Shown: positions 41,110 through 50,966 of the stretch, one piece after another
How the letters are laid out: each line of letters begins with the position of its first letter
How positions within the stretch are numbered: position 1 is the first letter of the stretch
NCBI GenBank assembly: GCA_018267095.1
Contig: JAFDZC010000004.1
Span: forward strand, 1-64,000
Length of the DNA stretch: 64,000 bases
Direction of reading: 5' to 3'
Origin: Bacteroidota bacterium
GTDB lineage: Bacteria; Bacteroidota; Bacteroidia; Flavobacteriales; Flavobacteriaceae
The notes under the pieces: generated by a model
Databases searched by the model: none
What the model saw: only the letters and a program-made list of their open reading frames with translations
What the model was told of the DNA's origin: nothing
Program-made: the position numbers and the translations under genes

Positions 41110-42525
41110 ATGTCTATAAAAACTCAAATAGTACCGCCTAATTTAGGCAACTTTATTGACTCGCTGCGGGAAATCGGTTACTCTCCAGAGGTGGCAGTGG
41201 CTGACTTAATTGACAATAGTATATCAGCGCAGGCAACTGAAATTAATATCTTCGCGGTTACTAAACCTGTTCTTTCATTTGCATTATTAGATAACGGGAA
41301 TGGTATGTCAGAAGAAAGTTTAGTGGAAGCAATGCGTCTTGCTGGACAAAATCAGAACAATACACGTGACAAGACTGATTTAGGGCGGTTTGGCTTAGGA
41401 CTTAAAACAGCATCATTTTCACAGTGCACAAAACTTACAGTGATAACCAAATTCAACAACAGTATTGCAGCTCGACAATGGGACTTAAAATACATAGCCG
41501 AAAGAAATGATTGGCTTCTAATTACACCTGAAAGTTATGACAATTTTTCGCTGTTTGAAGAATTTAAAAAACTCCAACAGGGAACACTAGTAGTGTGGGA
41601 AGGAATTGATAAAATTAATCCCGATAATTTTCCCGAAATGATTGATAAGTTGCGTAAACACTTATCTCTTGTTTTCCACAAGTTTCTTGAAGGTCAGGCA
41701 CCAATAAAAAAAGTGACTATATCGGTTAACAATAACCCAATCAAACCTTTTAACCCATTCAACCTCAATCATCCCGCAACCCAACAGATTACTTCTGAGA
41801 AAATTAATGTTTACGGTTCCACCGTTTCCATTCAGCCATTTATTCTACCTCATCATTCTAAGATATCGCAGCAGGAATACGAATTGTATGCAACAGAAGA
41901 GGGATATGTCAAATCACAAGGATTTTACCTTTACCGTGAGAACAGAATAATAATTTACGGAACTTGGTGGGGGCTACATAAAGCGGTAGATGCACATAAA
42001 CTGGTTAGGGTCAGAATTGACATCCCCAATTCAATGGATAAGCATTGGGGTATCGATATCAAAAAATCAACGGCAAGACCTGCAGATGTTATTAAGTCAG
42101 ACCTTAAACGCATAATTAGTCAGGTTATTGAAAAAGGTGCAAGACCATATTCCGCTCGGGGAAAAAAAATTGAGGATAAATCCCTGACACAGTTTTGGGA
42201 GACCTACCCTGTCAGAGAACATTTCCGATTTGCTGTAAATCTAAACCATCCGATGTATATAGATTTACTGTCGCATCTCGACGAGTACCAGCAGCAAAAG
42301 TTAAAGTACTATCTGAAAGGGCTACAAGCATACTTGCCTCTCGATGCAATTCAGGCAAAATTGCAGAGCGACCCACATGCCTTAAAACAGGAAAGCGCAC
42401 TCACAGAAGACGATATTACTAAATTGGTCGAAATGCTTAAGGAATCAGGTTTAAACCCCGAATATAAAAACGCACTATTAAAGACAGAGATATTTAAAAA
42501 TCGAGAAGAATTATTTGAATCATGA
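41110..42525 (+). CDS. GHKL (MORC/MutL-like) ATPase of a defence operon
   Basis: The 471-residue product has an N-terminal GHKL ATPase domain with motif I VAVADLIDNSISAQA (Asp and Asn for Mg-ATP), motif II LLDNGNGMSEE, and motif III DLGRFGLGLKTASFSQC. An S5-like fold follows (about 200-340), and a helical C-terminal part. Iyer, Abhiman and Aravind described prokaryotic MORC-type ATPases in operons with Z1 helicases and nucleases, proposing a restriction role; this gene fits. It may act as an ATP-driven clamp on DNA. Its last four bases overlap the Z1 gene start (ATGA), showing coupling. Confidence 0.88.
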   Translation: MSIKTQIVPPNLGNFIDSLREIGYSPEVAVADLIDNSISAQATEINIFAVTKPVLSFALLDNGNGMSEESLVEAMRLAGQNQNNTRDKTDLGRFGLGLKTASFSQCTKLTVITKFNNSIAARQWDLKYIAERNDWLLITPESYDNFSLFEEFKKLQQGTLVVWEGIDKINPDNFPEMIDKLRKHLSLVFHKFLEGQAPIKKVTISVNNNPIKPFNPFNLNHPATQQITSEKINVYGSTVSIQPFILPHHSKISQQEYELYATEEGYVKSQGFYLYRENRIIIYGTWWGLHKAVDAHKLVRVRIDIPNSMDKHWGIDIKKSTARPADVIKSDLKRIISQVIEKGARPYSARGKKIEDKSLTQFWETYPVREHFRFAVNLNHPMYIDLLSHLDEYQQQKLKYYLKGLQAYLPLDAIQAKLQSDPHALKQESALTEDDITKLVEMLKESGLNPEYKNALLKTEIFKNREELFES

Positions 42526-45167
42526 ATACTACAGGGTACTTAGCTATAAAAGAGCATATTTTTAGCAATCTTAAAAAAGTGGCAGGGGTATTACCTGCCG
42601 GAAAAATTGAAGAAGAAGTCAACAATATTAAAGGATTAATTACAGCCATAACTTATGAGATGTTCGCTAAAGTAATTGCAGTCGAATCATTAGAGGAACT
42701 CAATGACGAGGACTGGGCAAGAATGGTTAGAGAACTCGAAACCCATTTCGATGTGAAGATGGAAACGGGAATACTCATACAGGGAGACGAACAACAGGAT
42801 CGTGACAACAATTGGTGGACCAGTATTGAAAAACAAAAAAATATAAAAAGGTATTGGGAACGATACAAGAATCACATTGCTTCATTTCTGCCGGCCGATG
42901 TAGTACGTGCCATCGATATTGATACCGATATCGTGATGAATAATATCGAAAACCCTACGATTCCAAATTTTTCAAGATACGGTATGGTTGTGGGACATGT
43001 TCAGTCTGGCAAAACCGGAAATTATTCTGGCCTTGTATGTAAGGCTGCAGATTCCGGATACAAATTCATTGTGGTGATTGCAGGCGGAATGAATAACCTA
43101 AGAAATCAAACACAGGAGAGACTTAATGAGTCCTTTGTTGGCCAATCAAACGGTGTTCAGGTAGGTGTTGGTAAGGGTGATAATGACAAGAGTGCAACTC
43201 CTTTTAGTTTAACCACTGTCCTTAGAGACTTTAATATGCACGATGCTGATAGGGCTTCACAAGGTATAAATTTCGAAACTATAAGTGTTCCTGTACTTAT
43301 GGTAATCAAAAAAAACACCTCAACTTTGAAGAGCGTTATAAGTTGGCTCGAAAAACAGTATAAAAACAAAGTAGCAGATCACGCTATGTTAGTAATTGAT
43401 GATGAATCAGATTACGCCTCAGTAAATACAAAGGATGAAGAAGATCCTACAGCCATCAATAACGGAATTAGAAAACTGCTAAGTTTATTTTCTAGGAGCG
43501 CCTATGTGGCTTATACAGCAACTCCCTATGCTAATATTTTTATTGACCACGAAGCCGAAAATGAAAGTGTTGGCAAAGACCTCTTCCCAAAAGACTTTAT
43601 TTATGCTCTTGATGCTCCTACAAACTATTTCGGGGCTAGGAAAATTTTTCTTGATACCCAAGGACAACACATAATCGAGGTCAGCGATTTTGAAGATACC
43701 TTACCTAGTGGCCACAAAAAAGACCTTGAGGTTCACGATATACCGCCAAGCATGAAGCAAGCAATGCTCGTTTTTCTCTTAAATATTGCGGTCAGAGCAT
43801 TACGGGGTCAGGGATCTGCACATAATAGTATGCTGGTACATGCAACAAGGTTTACAGCGGTACACCAGGAAATTGCTGCTGTAATTACGGAATCACTGGA
43901 AGAAATTCAGGCAGATGTTACAGCATATGGTAAACTTCCCAATGGAACAAGCCAAAGTATAAATATTCAAAATTTAGCTGAAGTTTATCATGATTCATTT
44001 AATAGAACAGAGTTCTCTTGGAAAGAGGTAATTGATAAACTTACTGATTTGATAGGGACGGTAGTTGTACGCGAAGTTCATCAAAAAACAGCAGTGCCAT
44101 TAGTATATAGAAAGGATGTACCGACAAATGCAATAGTGGTCGGCGGTACAAGTTTGGCAAGGGGATACACGCTAGAGGGACTAAGCGTCAGCTACTTCAT
44201 AAGAAATACTGTATTCTATGACACATTGATGCAGATGGGACGATGGTTTGGCTACCGCTCAGGTTATGAGGATTTATGTAAAATTTATATGCCATATAGT
44301 AAAGTTGCAGATTTTGCTGAAATCATTTTAAACACTGAAGAACTTTTACAGGATTTTAAAGTAATGGCCGATAATAATATGACTCCTGATAAGTTTGGTT
44401 TAGCCATAAGACAAAATCCAAATAGTGCACTACAGATAACCGCAAGGAACAAACAAAAAAATGTGCGAGAATTTACATATTCAATGCAACTTGATGGCAA
44501 GGCTAAGGAAACAAGTGTACTCAGTTCAAAAGCCCAAGAAATTGAAGGAAACATTGATGCGGTCAAAGCCCTTATAAATAAATTACCTTCCCAATTTGAA
44601 AATGTAAACAGTCATTTTCTTTGGAGAGATATAAGTCCGGCAGAAATTTTAGCTTTCTTAAACTCCTTTGTCACATTTCAAAACGATCCTTTAGGGCTGA
44701 CAGCTAGAATGCCGATAAGCTTTGTTATAAAATTTGTTCAGGAGAGAAATGTAAATTGGGATGTAGTGCTTTACAGTGGTCAGGGAGAATCATATCCCAT
44801 AAACTCACAGGTATCCATCAAAAAGGAAAAACGTAAAATTATTACGAAAGCAGATGGAAATTTTGAATTACAAAACAGGCAGGTTTCATCCGGAAATGCT
44901 GAAGCAGTATCATTAGACGATGCAGAACGTAAAAGAGTTGGCACAAACAGAGTCGATGCAAGACAAGTTATGGCAAGGCCACTCCTAATGTTACATATTA
45001 TTGAGCCAAATCCCGAAATTGCAGGTCACAATGCATTAGCTGCATTCGGAGCGAGTTTTCCCGGGGATGCTTCCACAGATAACGAAACGATTACATTAAA
45101 AATAAATACGGTGTATTACAATAACTTGTTACAGGAGGTAGAAGCAGATAAAGAAAGTGATGACTGA
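42522..45167 (+). CDS. Z1-domain SF2-like helicase/ATPase of a defence operon
   Basis: The 881-residue product has Walker A in GHVQSGKTGNYSGLVCKAAD (near residue 160), a Walker B-like segment VIDDESDYASVN, the motif AYTATPYANIFIDH and the Z1 signature NTVFYDTLMQMGRWFGYRSG. The Z1 domain lies roughly at 370-620. Z1 proteins are SF2-type ATPases found with MORC-like ATPases, nucleases and cytosine methyltransferases. It probably translocates on or remodels DNA in a restriction reaction. It overlaps the MORC gene by 4 bases and the nuclease gene by 8. Confidence 0.9.
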   Translation: MNTTGYLAIKEHIFSNLKKVAGVLPAGKIEEEVNNIKGLITAITYEMFAKVIAVESLEELNDEDWARMVRELETHFDVKMETGILIQGDEQQDRDNNWWTSIEKQKNIKRYWERYKNHIASFLPADVVRAIDIDTDIVMNNIENPTIPNFSRYGMVVGHVQSGKTGNYSGLVCKAADSGYKFIVVIAGGMNNLRNQTQERLNESFVGQSNGVQVGVGKGDNDKSATPFSLTTVLRDFNMHDADRASQGINFETISVPVLMVIKKNTSTLKSVISWLEKQYKNKVADHAMLVIDDESDYASVNTKDEEDPTAINNGIRKLLSLFSRSAYVAYTATPYANIFIDHEAENESVGKDLFPKDFIYALDAPTNYFGARKIFLDTQGQHIIEVSDFEDTLPSGHKKDLEVHDIPPSMKQAMLVFLLNIAVRALRGQGSAHNSMLVHATRFTAVHQEIAAVITESLEEIQADVTAYGKLPNGTSQSINIQNLAEVYHDSFNRTEFSWKEVIDKLTDLIGTVVVREVHQKTAVPLVYRKDVPTNAIVVGGTSLARGYTLEGLSVSYFIRNTVFYDTLMQMGRWFGYRSGYEDLCKIYMPYSKVADFAEIILNTEELLQDFKVMADNNMTPDKFGLAIRQNPNSALQITARNKQKNVREFTYSMQLDGKAKETSVLSSKAQEIEGNIDAVKALINKLPSQFENVNSHFLWRDISPAEILAFLNSFVTFQNDPLGLTARMPISFVIKFVQERNVNWDVVLYSGQGESYPINSQVSIKKEKRKIITKADGNFELQNRQVSSGNAEAVSLDDAERKRVGTNRVDARQVMARPLLMLHIIEPNPEIAGHNALAAFGASFPGDASTDNETITLKINTVYYNNLLQEVEADKESDD

Positions 45168-46107
45168 TACAATAAAAAATCCATGGCTCAATATGCCTGC
45201 AGAGTCAAAAAGGAGGGTTGACTCAAACATAGAACATAACCTTTTTTGGATAACCGATATTTCAGGAAAATATGGATTATATATAAAATCCGCATCTGAA
45301 TTTGCCAGCACTGAACTTGATATAAAGCTTAGAGGCATTGCACTCGTAAAACGAAATTTTGAAAATGCAGGTGAATTATTTCTGATTTTAAAAAAGAATG
45401 AAGACTGGGAACTTTTTCTGGTACTATGCAGAGATATAATTAGCACCTGTTCAGTCTCCTTAGTGAACGAGAAAATGATTAATGCTGTTGAGAACCGTCT
45501 ACGCCGGTGGCAGGTGTTTTTGATGCAAAATAATGATATTAGCATTTCCTATGAAAAACAAATGGGGTTATTTGCAGAATTACAGTTTCTTAAAAACATC
45601 CTTATCCCGGCCTACGGCTCACTTGCTTCTCTTACAGCATGGAATGGCCCTGAAGCAGACAAACAAGATTTTTCCTTGCCTAAAATAGCAGTTGAGGTAA
45701 AGTCATTTAGGAGTAGTAATGGTTTAGTTGTAACAATATCTTCTGCACATCAGTTGTTGTCAAACAATAAACCTATATATCTTATTGCCTATGGTTTGAC
45801 TGAAGATTTAAATGGAAGTTCAATTCAGGATGTGATTGAAGAACTTACTACAGATTTCGAAAGCGAATCTATGCAGGCTTTGCAACAGTTTGAGAAAAGC
45901 ATTATAGATTTCGGATATATGCCAGGTGTAAATTATGATCATATGTATAAATTTAGAGTTGACGGGTATACGGCTTATTTGGTAGAAGATGATTTTCCAC
46001 GAATAGTTCCGATGAACATCGCAACAGAAATAGTGGCTGTGAATTATTCAATCGATTTAGCGCACTGTAATCGTTTCCAGACAGATATTCATCAAATAGT
46101 AAATTAG
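45160..46107 (+). CDS. PD-(D/E)XK protein, DUF4420 type
   Basis: The 315-residue product fits the DUF4420 group of restriction-endonuclease-like proteins. Candidate active-site residues are Glu in MGLFAELQFLKN, Asp in EADKQDFSLPK and the Glu-x-Lys pair in IAVEVKSFRSS, followed by a conserved polar stretch (TISSAHQL). It is the likely DNA-cutting subunit of the operon. Two starts are possible, GTG at 45157 and ATG at 45160; the ATG is chosen. It overlaps the Z1 gene and is followed 7 bases later by the AIPR gene. Confidence 0.85.
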   Translation: MTDTIKNPWLNMPAESKRRVDSNIEHNLFWITDISGKYGLYIKSASEFASTELDIKLRGIALVKRNFENAGELFLILKKNEDWELFLVLCRDIISTCSVSLVNEKMINAVENRLRRWQVFLMQNNDISISYEKQMGLFAELQFLKNILIPAYGSLASLTAWNGPEADKQDFSLPKIAVEVKSFRSSNGLVVTISSAHQLLSNNKPIYLIAYGLTEDLNGSSIQDVIEELTTDFESESMQALQQFEKSIIDFGYMPGVNYDHMYKFRVDGYTAYLVEDDFPRIVPMNIATEIVAVNYSIDLAHCNRFQTDIHQIVN

Positions 46108-46114
46108 ATTAGTT

Positions 46115-48160
46115 ATGGTCAATCTAGAAGAATTTCACGAGTATTTTACACAATCGATTCTGAGCGATGCCGAAAGTAGAACGCTTTTAAAACCTCAGGC
46201 TTTTTTTGAAACAGTATGTGAGGATTTGGTGTCCACTGGTGACATGACAAGAAATTATACTTATGCTGAATACATCAAAAAAGGTGTCGAAGCATTTGGC
46301 TATGATTTTGACGAAGAAAGAGGACTGCTTACAATATTAAATCATCATTATTTTCAGGATGACGAAATTCAGACTTTGACAATGACACAGTTAGAATCAA
46401 AGTTTACAAGGATGAAGGCCTTTTTGAAAAAAGCATTTGAAGGGTTTTATTCGCAAATGGAAGAGACGTCAGATGCATATTCTATGGCCTATAACCTCAA
46501 AAAATACCATGATAACAAATTGGTGTTAAAGATTAGATTTATGCTACTGACTGATGGGAGAGTCACAAGAACACTCAAGGAAATCCCCTCCGAAATCTTT
46601 TTATCCTTACCTACTGAATTCAGAGTTATTGACATAGAATACCTTTATAAAATTTATACTGCATCAGGCAATATTGCAGAGTTTGAAGTAAAAGTCGATT
46701 TACCTTGCTTAAAAATAAATCAAGATAGTAGCTTATACCAATCTTATTTGGCAGTTGTCGAAGGAAATACACTCGTAAATATATATGAAGAGTTTGGTCA
46801 AAAATTGTTTGAACAGAATGTACGAACCTTTCTTCAATTCAGAGGTGCAGTTAATAGAGGTTTGCGTAATACCATCGAGGGCAAACCTGAAATGTTTTTT
46901 GCCTACAATAATGGTATAACTGCCACGGCAACAGCAATTGAATTTGCAGAAAATGGGAACATTAGCCTTATTAAAAATTTTCAAATTGTAAATGGAGGGC
47001 AGACAACTTCTGCAATTTATGCCGCTAGTAAAGTATCTAAGATTGATGTTTCGAAAGTATCAGTGCAAATGAAATTATCAGTTGTGAATGAGTTAGCAAA
47101 TCAGGACGATTTTGTATCCAAGGTTGCAGAATATGCTAACACACAGAATAAGATAAATAATTCAGATTTCTTTTCAAATAGCCCATTTCATAAAGACATG
47201 AAGGATTATTCCGTTCGCATATTTGCTCCTGCTAAAGAGGGATCACAAAGAAGAACACATTGGTATTACGAAAGAGTACGGGGTGAATATTTAAATAGTC
47301 AGGCATATTTGTCTGCTTTTGATAAAAGAAAATTCCTTTTGGAAAACCCAAAAGACCAACTGATTGACAAAACACTCTTATCAAAAGCAGAGAATTCTTG
47401 GAATCAGAAGCCGGATTTGGTATCTAAAGGAGCTCAGGACAGTTTCCGCCGTTTTGCTGAAAATATCAGTGAAATTCTGGAAAATGACAGTCTTGCCATA
47501 ACGGAATCGTTTTTTAAAGATGCAGTATCACGAATTATAATGTTCCGTACTGTGGAAAGATTAATTACAAAATCGTCTTGGTATGACGGCGGCTATAGGG
47601 CACAAACAGTTACTTATACAATAGCCTATCTCTCCTATTTTTTTAGTCAAATGAATCTAAATCTCAATTTCAATGCAATTTGGGAACAACAGACATTGCC
47701 AAATAACTTAATTAAAATGCTTGATAAAGTTGCGGAGATGGTTTATCATAAAATTACTTCTCCACCCGCAGGTTTTGCCAATATTAGTCAATGGACAAAA
47801 AACAGTAAATGTTGGGAAAGCGTTAAAGATTTAAAGATTGAATTTAAAGAGATTGACAATTCACTATTTATTGAGACTACCGAAATAAAATACATTCAAA
47901 AAGAAGAAAAAAAGAAAAAAACGCTGGACTCAGGAATTGAAATGCAGATACAAGTGGTTAACACATCACTTCCCATATGGAAGAAGCTAAATCTTTATTA
48001 TCAGGAAGATAAATCGGCATTAAAATTATCTAGTATGCAGGCAGATATACTAAACAAAATGGCAAATGCTAAAATACCAATGCCTTCTGAAAAACAATCA
48101 GCTATTTTATACCATCTGATTAAAAATGCAGAAAATGAGGGTCTTGTGTTAGATTCTTAG
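46115..48160 (+). CDS. AIPR-family protein
   Basis: The 681-residue product has the AIPR core (abortive infection phage resistance, about residues 230-560). Visible motifs are FLQFRGAVNRGLRNTIEGKP, FFAYNNGITATATAIEF, NFQIVNGGQTTSAIY and QNKINNSDFFSN. AIPR proteins occur in phage-resistance and R-M-linked operons, but their biochemical role is not settled. It is the last gene of the plus-strand operon. Its stop overlaps by 4 bases the end of the convergent cytosine methyltransferase gene. Confidence 0.88.
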   Translation: MVNLEEFHEYFTQSILSDAESRTLLKPQAFFETVCEDLVSTGDMTRNYTYAEYIKKGVEAFGYDFDEERGLLTILNHHYFQDDEIQTLTMTQLESKFTRMKAFLKKAFEGFYSQMEETSDAYSMAYNLKKYHDNKLVLKIRFMLLTDGRVTRTLKEIPSEIFLSLPTEFRVIDIEYLYKIYTASGNIAEFEVKVDLPCLKINQDSSLYQSYLAVVEGNTLVNIYEEFGQKLFEQNVRTFLQFRGAVNRGLRNTIEGKPEMFFAYNNGITATATAIEFAENGNISLIKNFQIVNGGQTTSAIYAASKVSKIDVSKVSVQMKLSVVNELANQDDFVSKVAEYANTQNKINNSDFFSNSPFHKDMKDYSVRIFAPAKEGSQRRTHWYYERVRGEYLNSQAYLSAFDKRKFLLENPKDQLIDKTLLSKAENSWNQKPDLVSKGAQDSFRRFAENISEILENDSLAITESFFKDAVSRIIMFRTVERLITKSSWYDGGYRAQTVTYTIAYLSYFFSQMNLNLNFNAIWEQQTLPNNLIKMLDKVAEMVYHKITSPPAGFANISQWTKNSKCWESVKDLKIEFKEIDNSLFIETTEIKYIQKEEKKKKTLDSGIEMQIQVVNTSLPIWKKLNLYYQEDKSALKLSSMQADILNKMANAKIPMPSEKQSAILYHLIKNAENEGLVLDS

Positions 48161-49290
48161 CTTTTGTTAATCAACAATTGTTCATGTTGTTCTTTTATAG
48201 CTTTAAAAATAACCTCAGCTAATAAAGGCGGTACGGCATTGCCAATTTGCTGCTGAATCTGAGATAATGAACCCTTGAAAATGAAATTATCAGGGAAACT
48301 CTGCAATCTGGCAGCCTCTCTGACAGAAAGACCCCTGTCCTCAAATGGATGAATAAGCATATTTTTTCTGTAGTTTGATATCACAACAGAAGGTATTTCA
48401 GGATTTAAACGTTTATATATTCCACTATGACAGTTCCTTTTATCTTTATAATTTTGCATCAGTTCATCTGGAATTGCCTTCCAGTTTTGACCTTGAGCAA
48501 TAAATTTATATCGTTCAATCACGTAATCCTGATTCCTCGAAACAAAATTTTGAAAAGACTTCTTTGCATCCCTGCGCATTAGTTTAGCGTAGGCACTCGA
48601 TTGTGATAGTGGTTTGCTATATGGCATTTTTTCAATGACATCACCATTCTTTAAAGGTGGCAAATCAGCTATGGCATCCTGTACTGATACTTTATAATTA
48701 AACTTTTCCGGAAATTTAAAATCGACACCAACTCTGTTACCAACCATTATAAATCGATTTCTATGCTGAGGCACTCCATAATCAGAAGCATACAAAACTT
48801 CTTCAGTAGTTGAATATCCCAACTCACCAAACAGCCGTTTTATTTCCTTAACTGTATTTCCTTTATCAAACGAGGTTATGCCTTCTACATTTTCAAAAAG
48901 AAACCAGGATGGCTTCAATTCTTCTACAAACCTTAAAAATTGATAAAATAAAGAATTGTTAGGGTTTTCAGTTGTCCTCGTTTTAGTGTTTGACGTCGAA
49001 AACCCTTGACAAGGTGGTCCTCCAAATACTATAAATGGAGTTACTTTAATATGCTCTAATGGATTGATATTACATATGTCATCACACAATATTTTAGCAA
49101 ATGGATGATTATGCTGAAAAGTCTGAGCTGCAAAAATATCTTTTTCTATTGCAACAGCGATATTTAATCCAGCACGTTCAGCTCCTATGCTAAGTCCGCC
49201 TGCACCACTAAAGATATCAACAGAATCGTAATTATTCGTTATTTCTATTTTATCATTTTTTTTCGCCTTTACAAGTGATAGGTTATTCAT
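48157..49290 (-). CDS. DNA (cytosine-5-)-methyltransferase
   Basis: The 377-residue enzyme methylates cytosine in a specific DNA sequence using S-adenosylmethionine. Motif I is VDIFSGAGGLSIGAERAG, motif IV carries the catalytic cysteine in FGGPPCQGFSTSN, motif VI is FLFENVEGI, motif VIII is VPQHRNRFIMVGNR, and motifs IX-X appear as LSVREAARLQSFPDNF and QIGNAVPPLLAEVI. It is full length. It is convergent with the MORC-Z1-DUF4420-AIPR genes and probably protects host DNA from them. The recognition sequence cannot be read from the protein. No Vsr gene is beside it. Confidence 0.95.
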   Translation of the reverse strand: MNNLSLVKAKKNDKIEITNNYDSVDIFSGAGGLSIGAERAGLNIAVAIEKDIFAAQTFQHNHPFAKILCDDICNINPLEHIKVTPFIVFGGPPCQGFSTSNTKTRTTENPNNSLFYQFLRFVEELKPSWFLFENVEGITSFDKGNTVKEIKRLFGELGYSTTEEVLYASDYGVPQHRNRFIMVGNRVGVDFKFPEKFNYKVSVQDAIADLPPLKNGDVIEKMPYSKPLSQSSAYAKLMRRDAKKSFQNFVSRNQDYVIERYKFIAQGQNWKAIPDELMQNYKDKRNCHSGIYKRLNPEIPSVVISNYRKNMLIHPFEDRGLSVREAARLQSFPDNFIFKGSLSQIQQQIGNAVPPLLAEVIFKAIKEQHEQLLINKS

Positions 49291-49731
49291 AAAAATCTCA
49301 GAATAATAAAAAAATTATTGTTGTAATATAAAAAATATCCAAATGCAAAAAAAACAAATTTACGTTATTATCAATATTTTTAAAATTAGCTAATTTATTA
49401 TTAATCAATTTAATGTAAAGAAGTTGAAAACCTACATAAATAAAATATGTTTAAAAATAAAGCCGGACTCTTGTAAAAATAAAATTATTTAAGCTCGCCG
49501 TGCACAAATAAATTACTTCGGTTGGACGAAATCTAGCAAAATTATTTTTGACTAACTAACATAATAATGCTATCTAAATAGATACGAAAAACCTAATATA
49601 TGTTTACCTTACGAAATCACAAGTTAGTACTAGCGAAATAATGTTTTCTTGACAAAATCAAATGCCAGAAGTTTGTAAAGCTCTAAAATAAGCAAAATAT
49701 AGACCCATGGCAATGGTTATTTAATGATTAT

Positions 49732-49963
49732 TTATTCACCCACCCTTTTGCGCACTTTACTAATGCATCTTCTACTGTTAAACTTCTCCAATCAATGGTT
49801 ATTGCTGCGTTGTTTAATATAATCTTAGGTTGTAACGACCATTACAATGATCATTTATTCACCCACTTTTTCACCCACTTTGACTAGGATATCATCCGCA
49901 TAATAATCTTATTTTTAATAACCATTACAACGATCGTTAACAATCGTTATTTATTCCCCCACC
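49732..49963. repeat. Three degenerate repeats with TTATTC-MCCCAC
   Basis: TTATTCACCCACCC (49732), TTATTCACCCAC (49855) and TTATTCCCCCACCC (49951) are each preceded by AACCATT-like and GAT-rich sequence, giving three diverged copies about 96-123 bases apart. On the minus strand each encodes VGE before a stop codon, as does the end of the winged-helix remnant at 49951-50103. They look like decayed duplicates of that gene's 3' end. The rest of 49291-49731 is very AT-rich and shows no gene. Confidence 0.5.
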
Positions 49964-50103
49964 CTTGGTTGAATATAATACAATATCCAGTTACCTCCTT
50001 TAGTTCCTTCGCGTTCTACAAGGCCGACCTCCTTTAGTGCATTTATATTATGATTTAGGGCTGTTGGGCTGAGTCCGGTAATCTTTCCTCGGTATTCCGT
50101 TGG
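49951..50103 (-). pseudogene. 3' remnant of a winged-helix (AlbA_2/Fic-type C-terminus) gene
   Basis: On the minus strand a 50-codon open stretch reads ...GKITGLSPTALNHNINALK, EVGLVEREGTKGGNWILYYI and QPRVGE before a TAA. This matches the C-terminal winged-helix domain common at the end of AlbA_2 ATP-binding and Fic-type proteins. An in-frame stop (TGA, complement of 50104-50106) cuts it off upstream, and no 5' part remains, because the AbiEii gene begins its 3' end at 50112. It is therefore a truncated relic, probably left by the insertion or rearrangement that brought in abiE. Confidence 0.55.
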
Positions 50104-50111
50104 TCAAGCGG

Positions 50112-50966
50112 TCATCTCGCTATTTTCAAATGCCCCGAAAGGTCCTGAAAATAACCCGCTGACCAGATATCAAGCACAGATGCATCTGGTATGAACCGCG
50201 TTGCATCAGCCTTGACATAGTCCATGTTTACCGAATCAATTTTGGTGGCAAGCAGGTTTCTGAATGCATCTTCGCTAATTGTTTCTTGGTCCCAGTCGCC
50301 ACTGTCCTGCGCACGCAATAAAAAATGGTTCAGGTCAAGCGGAATGCCCTTTTTGATGTACCATTCCATATCATACCAGTCCCGCCCTTTTACATTGTTT
50401 TTCCATTTCCTAAACAGCAGCGCGTGCATCTTTCCCGCAAAAAGGTCCGGAAGCACAAAGCATTTCACGTAAAACGAAAAAGGCTTGAGCAATAGTTTTT
50501 CCTCAGTGGCAAAACCCAATGGCGGCTTAGTATCAACTTCAATTTTAATCTTGATCTGAGCAATGGTATTAATCCCGCTTTGAGGGATAATGTTCTCTAG
50601 GGTCAGTTCACGCCACAGCGTCTCCGATTTCAAAAATGCCGAGTTTATGTTTGATGCCACGGATTTCTGCTTCTCTTGAACACTCACCTGCATCCCGAGC
50701 GCGGCAAATTCCGCAACAATGGCATCTTGGTATTTTTCGAGTGAAAAATCAGGATTCGGTTCCAGTAACGAAAAATCAAGGTCTTCCGAAAAACGGTTCA
50801 ATCCGTAAAATATCCTCAGGGCAGTCCCGCCATAAAAGGCCGCCTTTTCAAAAAAACCGGCACGGTTCAGCCCGGCCAATGCAATTTCCTGCATGATTTC
50901 ACGCAGCGCCGCAAGCGCCTCTTCCTTGTCTTTGGGGTCATAGCTTTCCAGCCAGTCTTTAATCAT
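50112..50966 (-). CDS. AbiEii-type nucleotidyltransferase toxin
   Basis: The 284-residue product carries the nucleotidyltransferase signature GGTALRIFYGLNRFSEDLDFSLL (split by Gly-Gly-Thr and Ser-x-x-x-Asp-Leu-Asp), followed by KIKIEVDTKPP and later KMHALLFRKWKNNVKGRDWYD, all typical of AbiEii/AbiGii toxins. AbiE is a type IV toxin-antitoxin pair that gives abortive infection, and related toxins (MenT) modify tRNA. Its start overlaps the stop of the antitoxin gene by 4 bases (ATGA), the normal AbiEi-AbiEii arrangement. The length is normal. Confidence 0.9.
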   Translation of the reverse strand: MIKDWLESYDPKDKEEALAALREIMQEIALAGLNRAGFFEKAAFYGGTALRIFYGLNRFSEDLDFSLLEPNPDFSLEKYQDAIVAEFAALGMQVSVQEKQKSVASNINSAFLKSETLWRELTLENIIPQSGINTIAQIKIKIEVDTKPPLGFATEEKLLLKPFSFYVKCFVLPDLFAGKMHALLFRKWKNNVKGRDWYDMEWYIKKGIPLDLNHFLLRAQDSGDWDQETISEDAFRNLLATKIDSVNMDYVKADATRFIPDASVLDIWSAGYFQDLSGHLKIAR

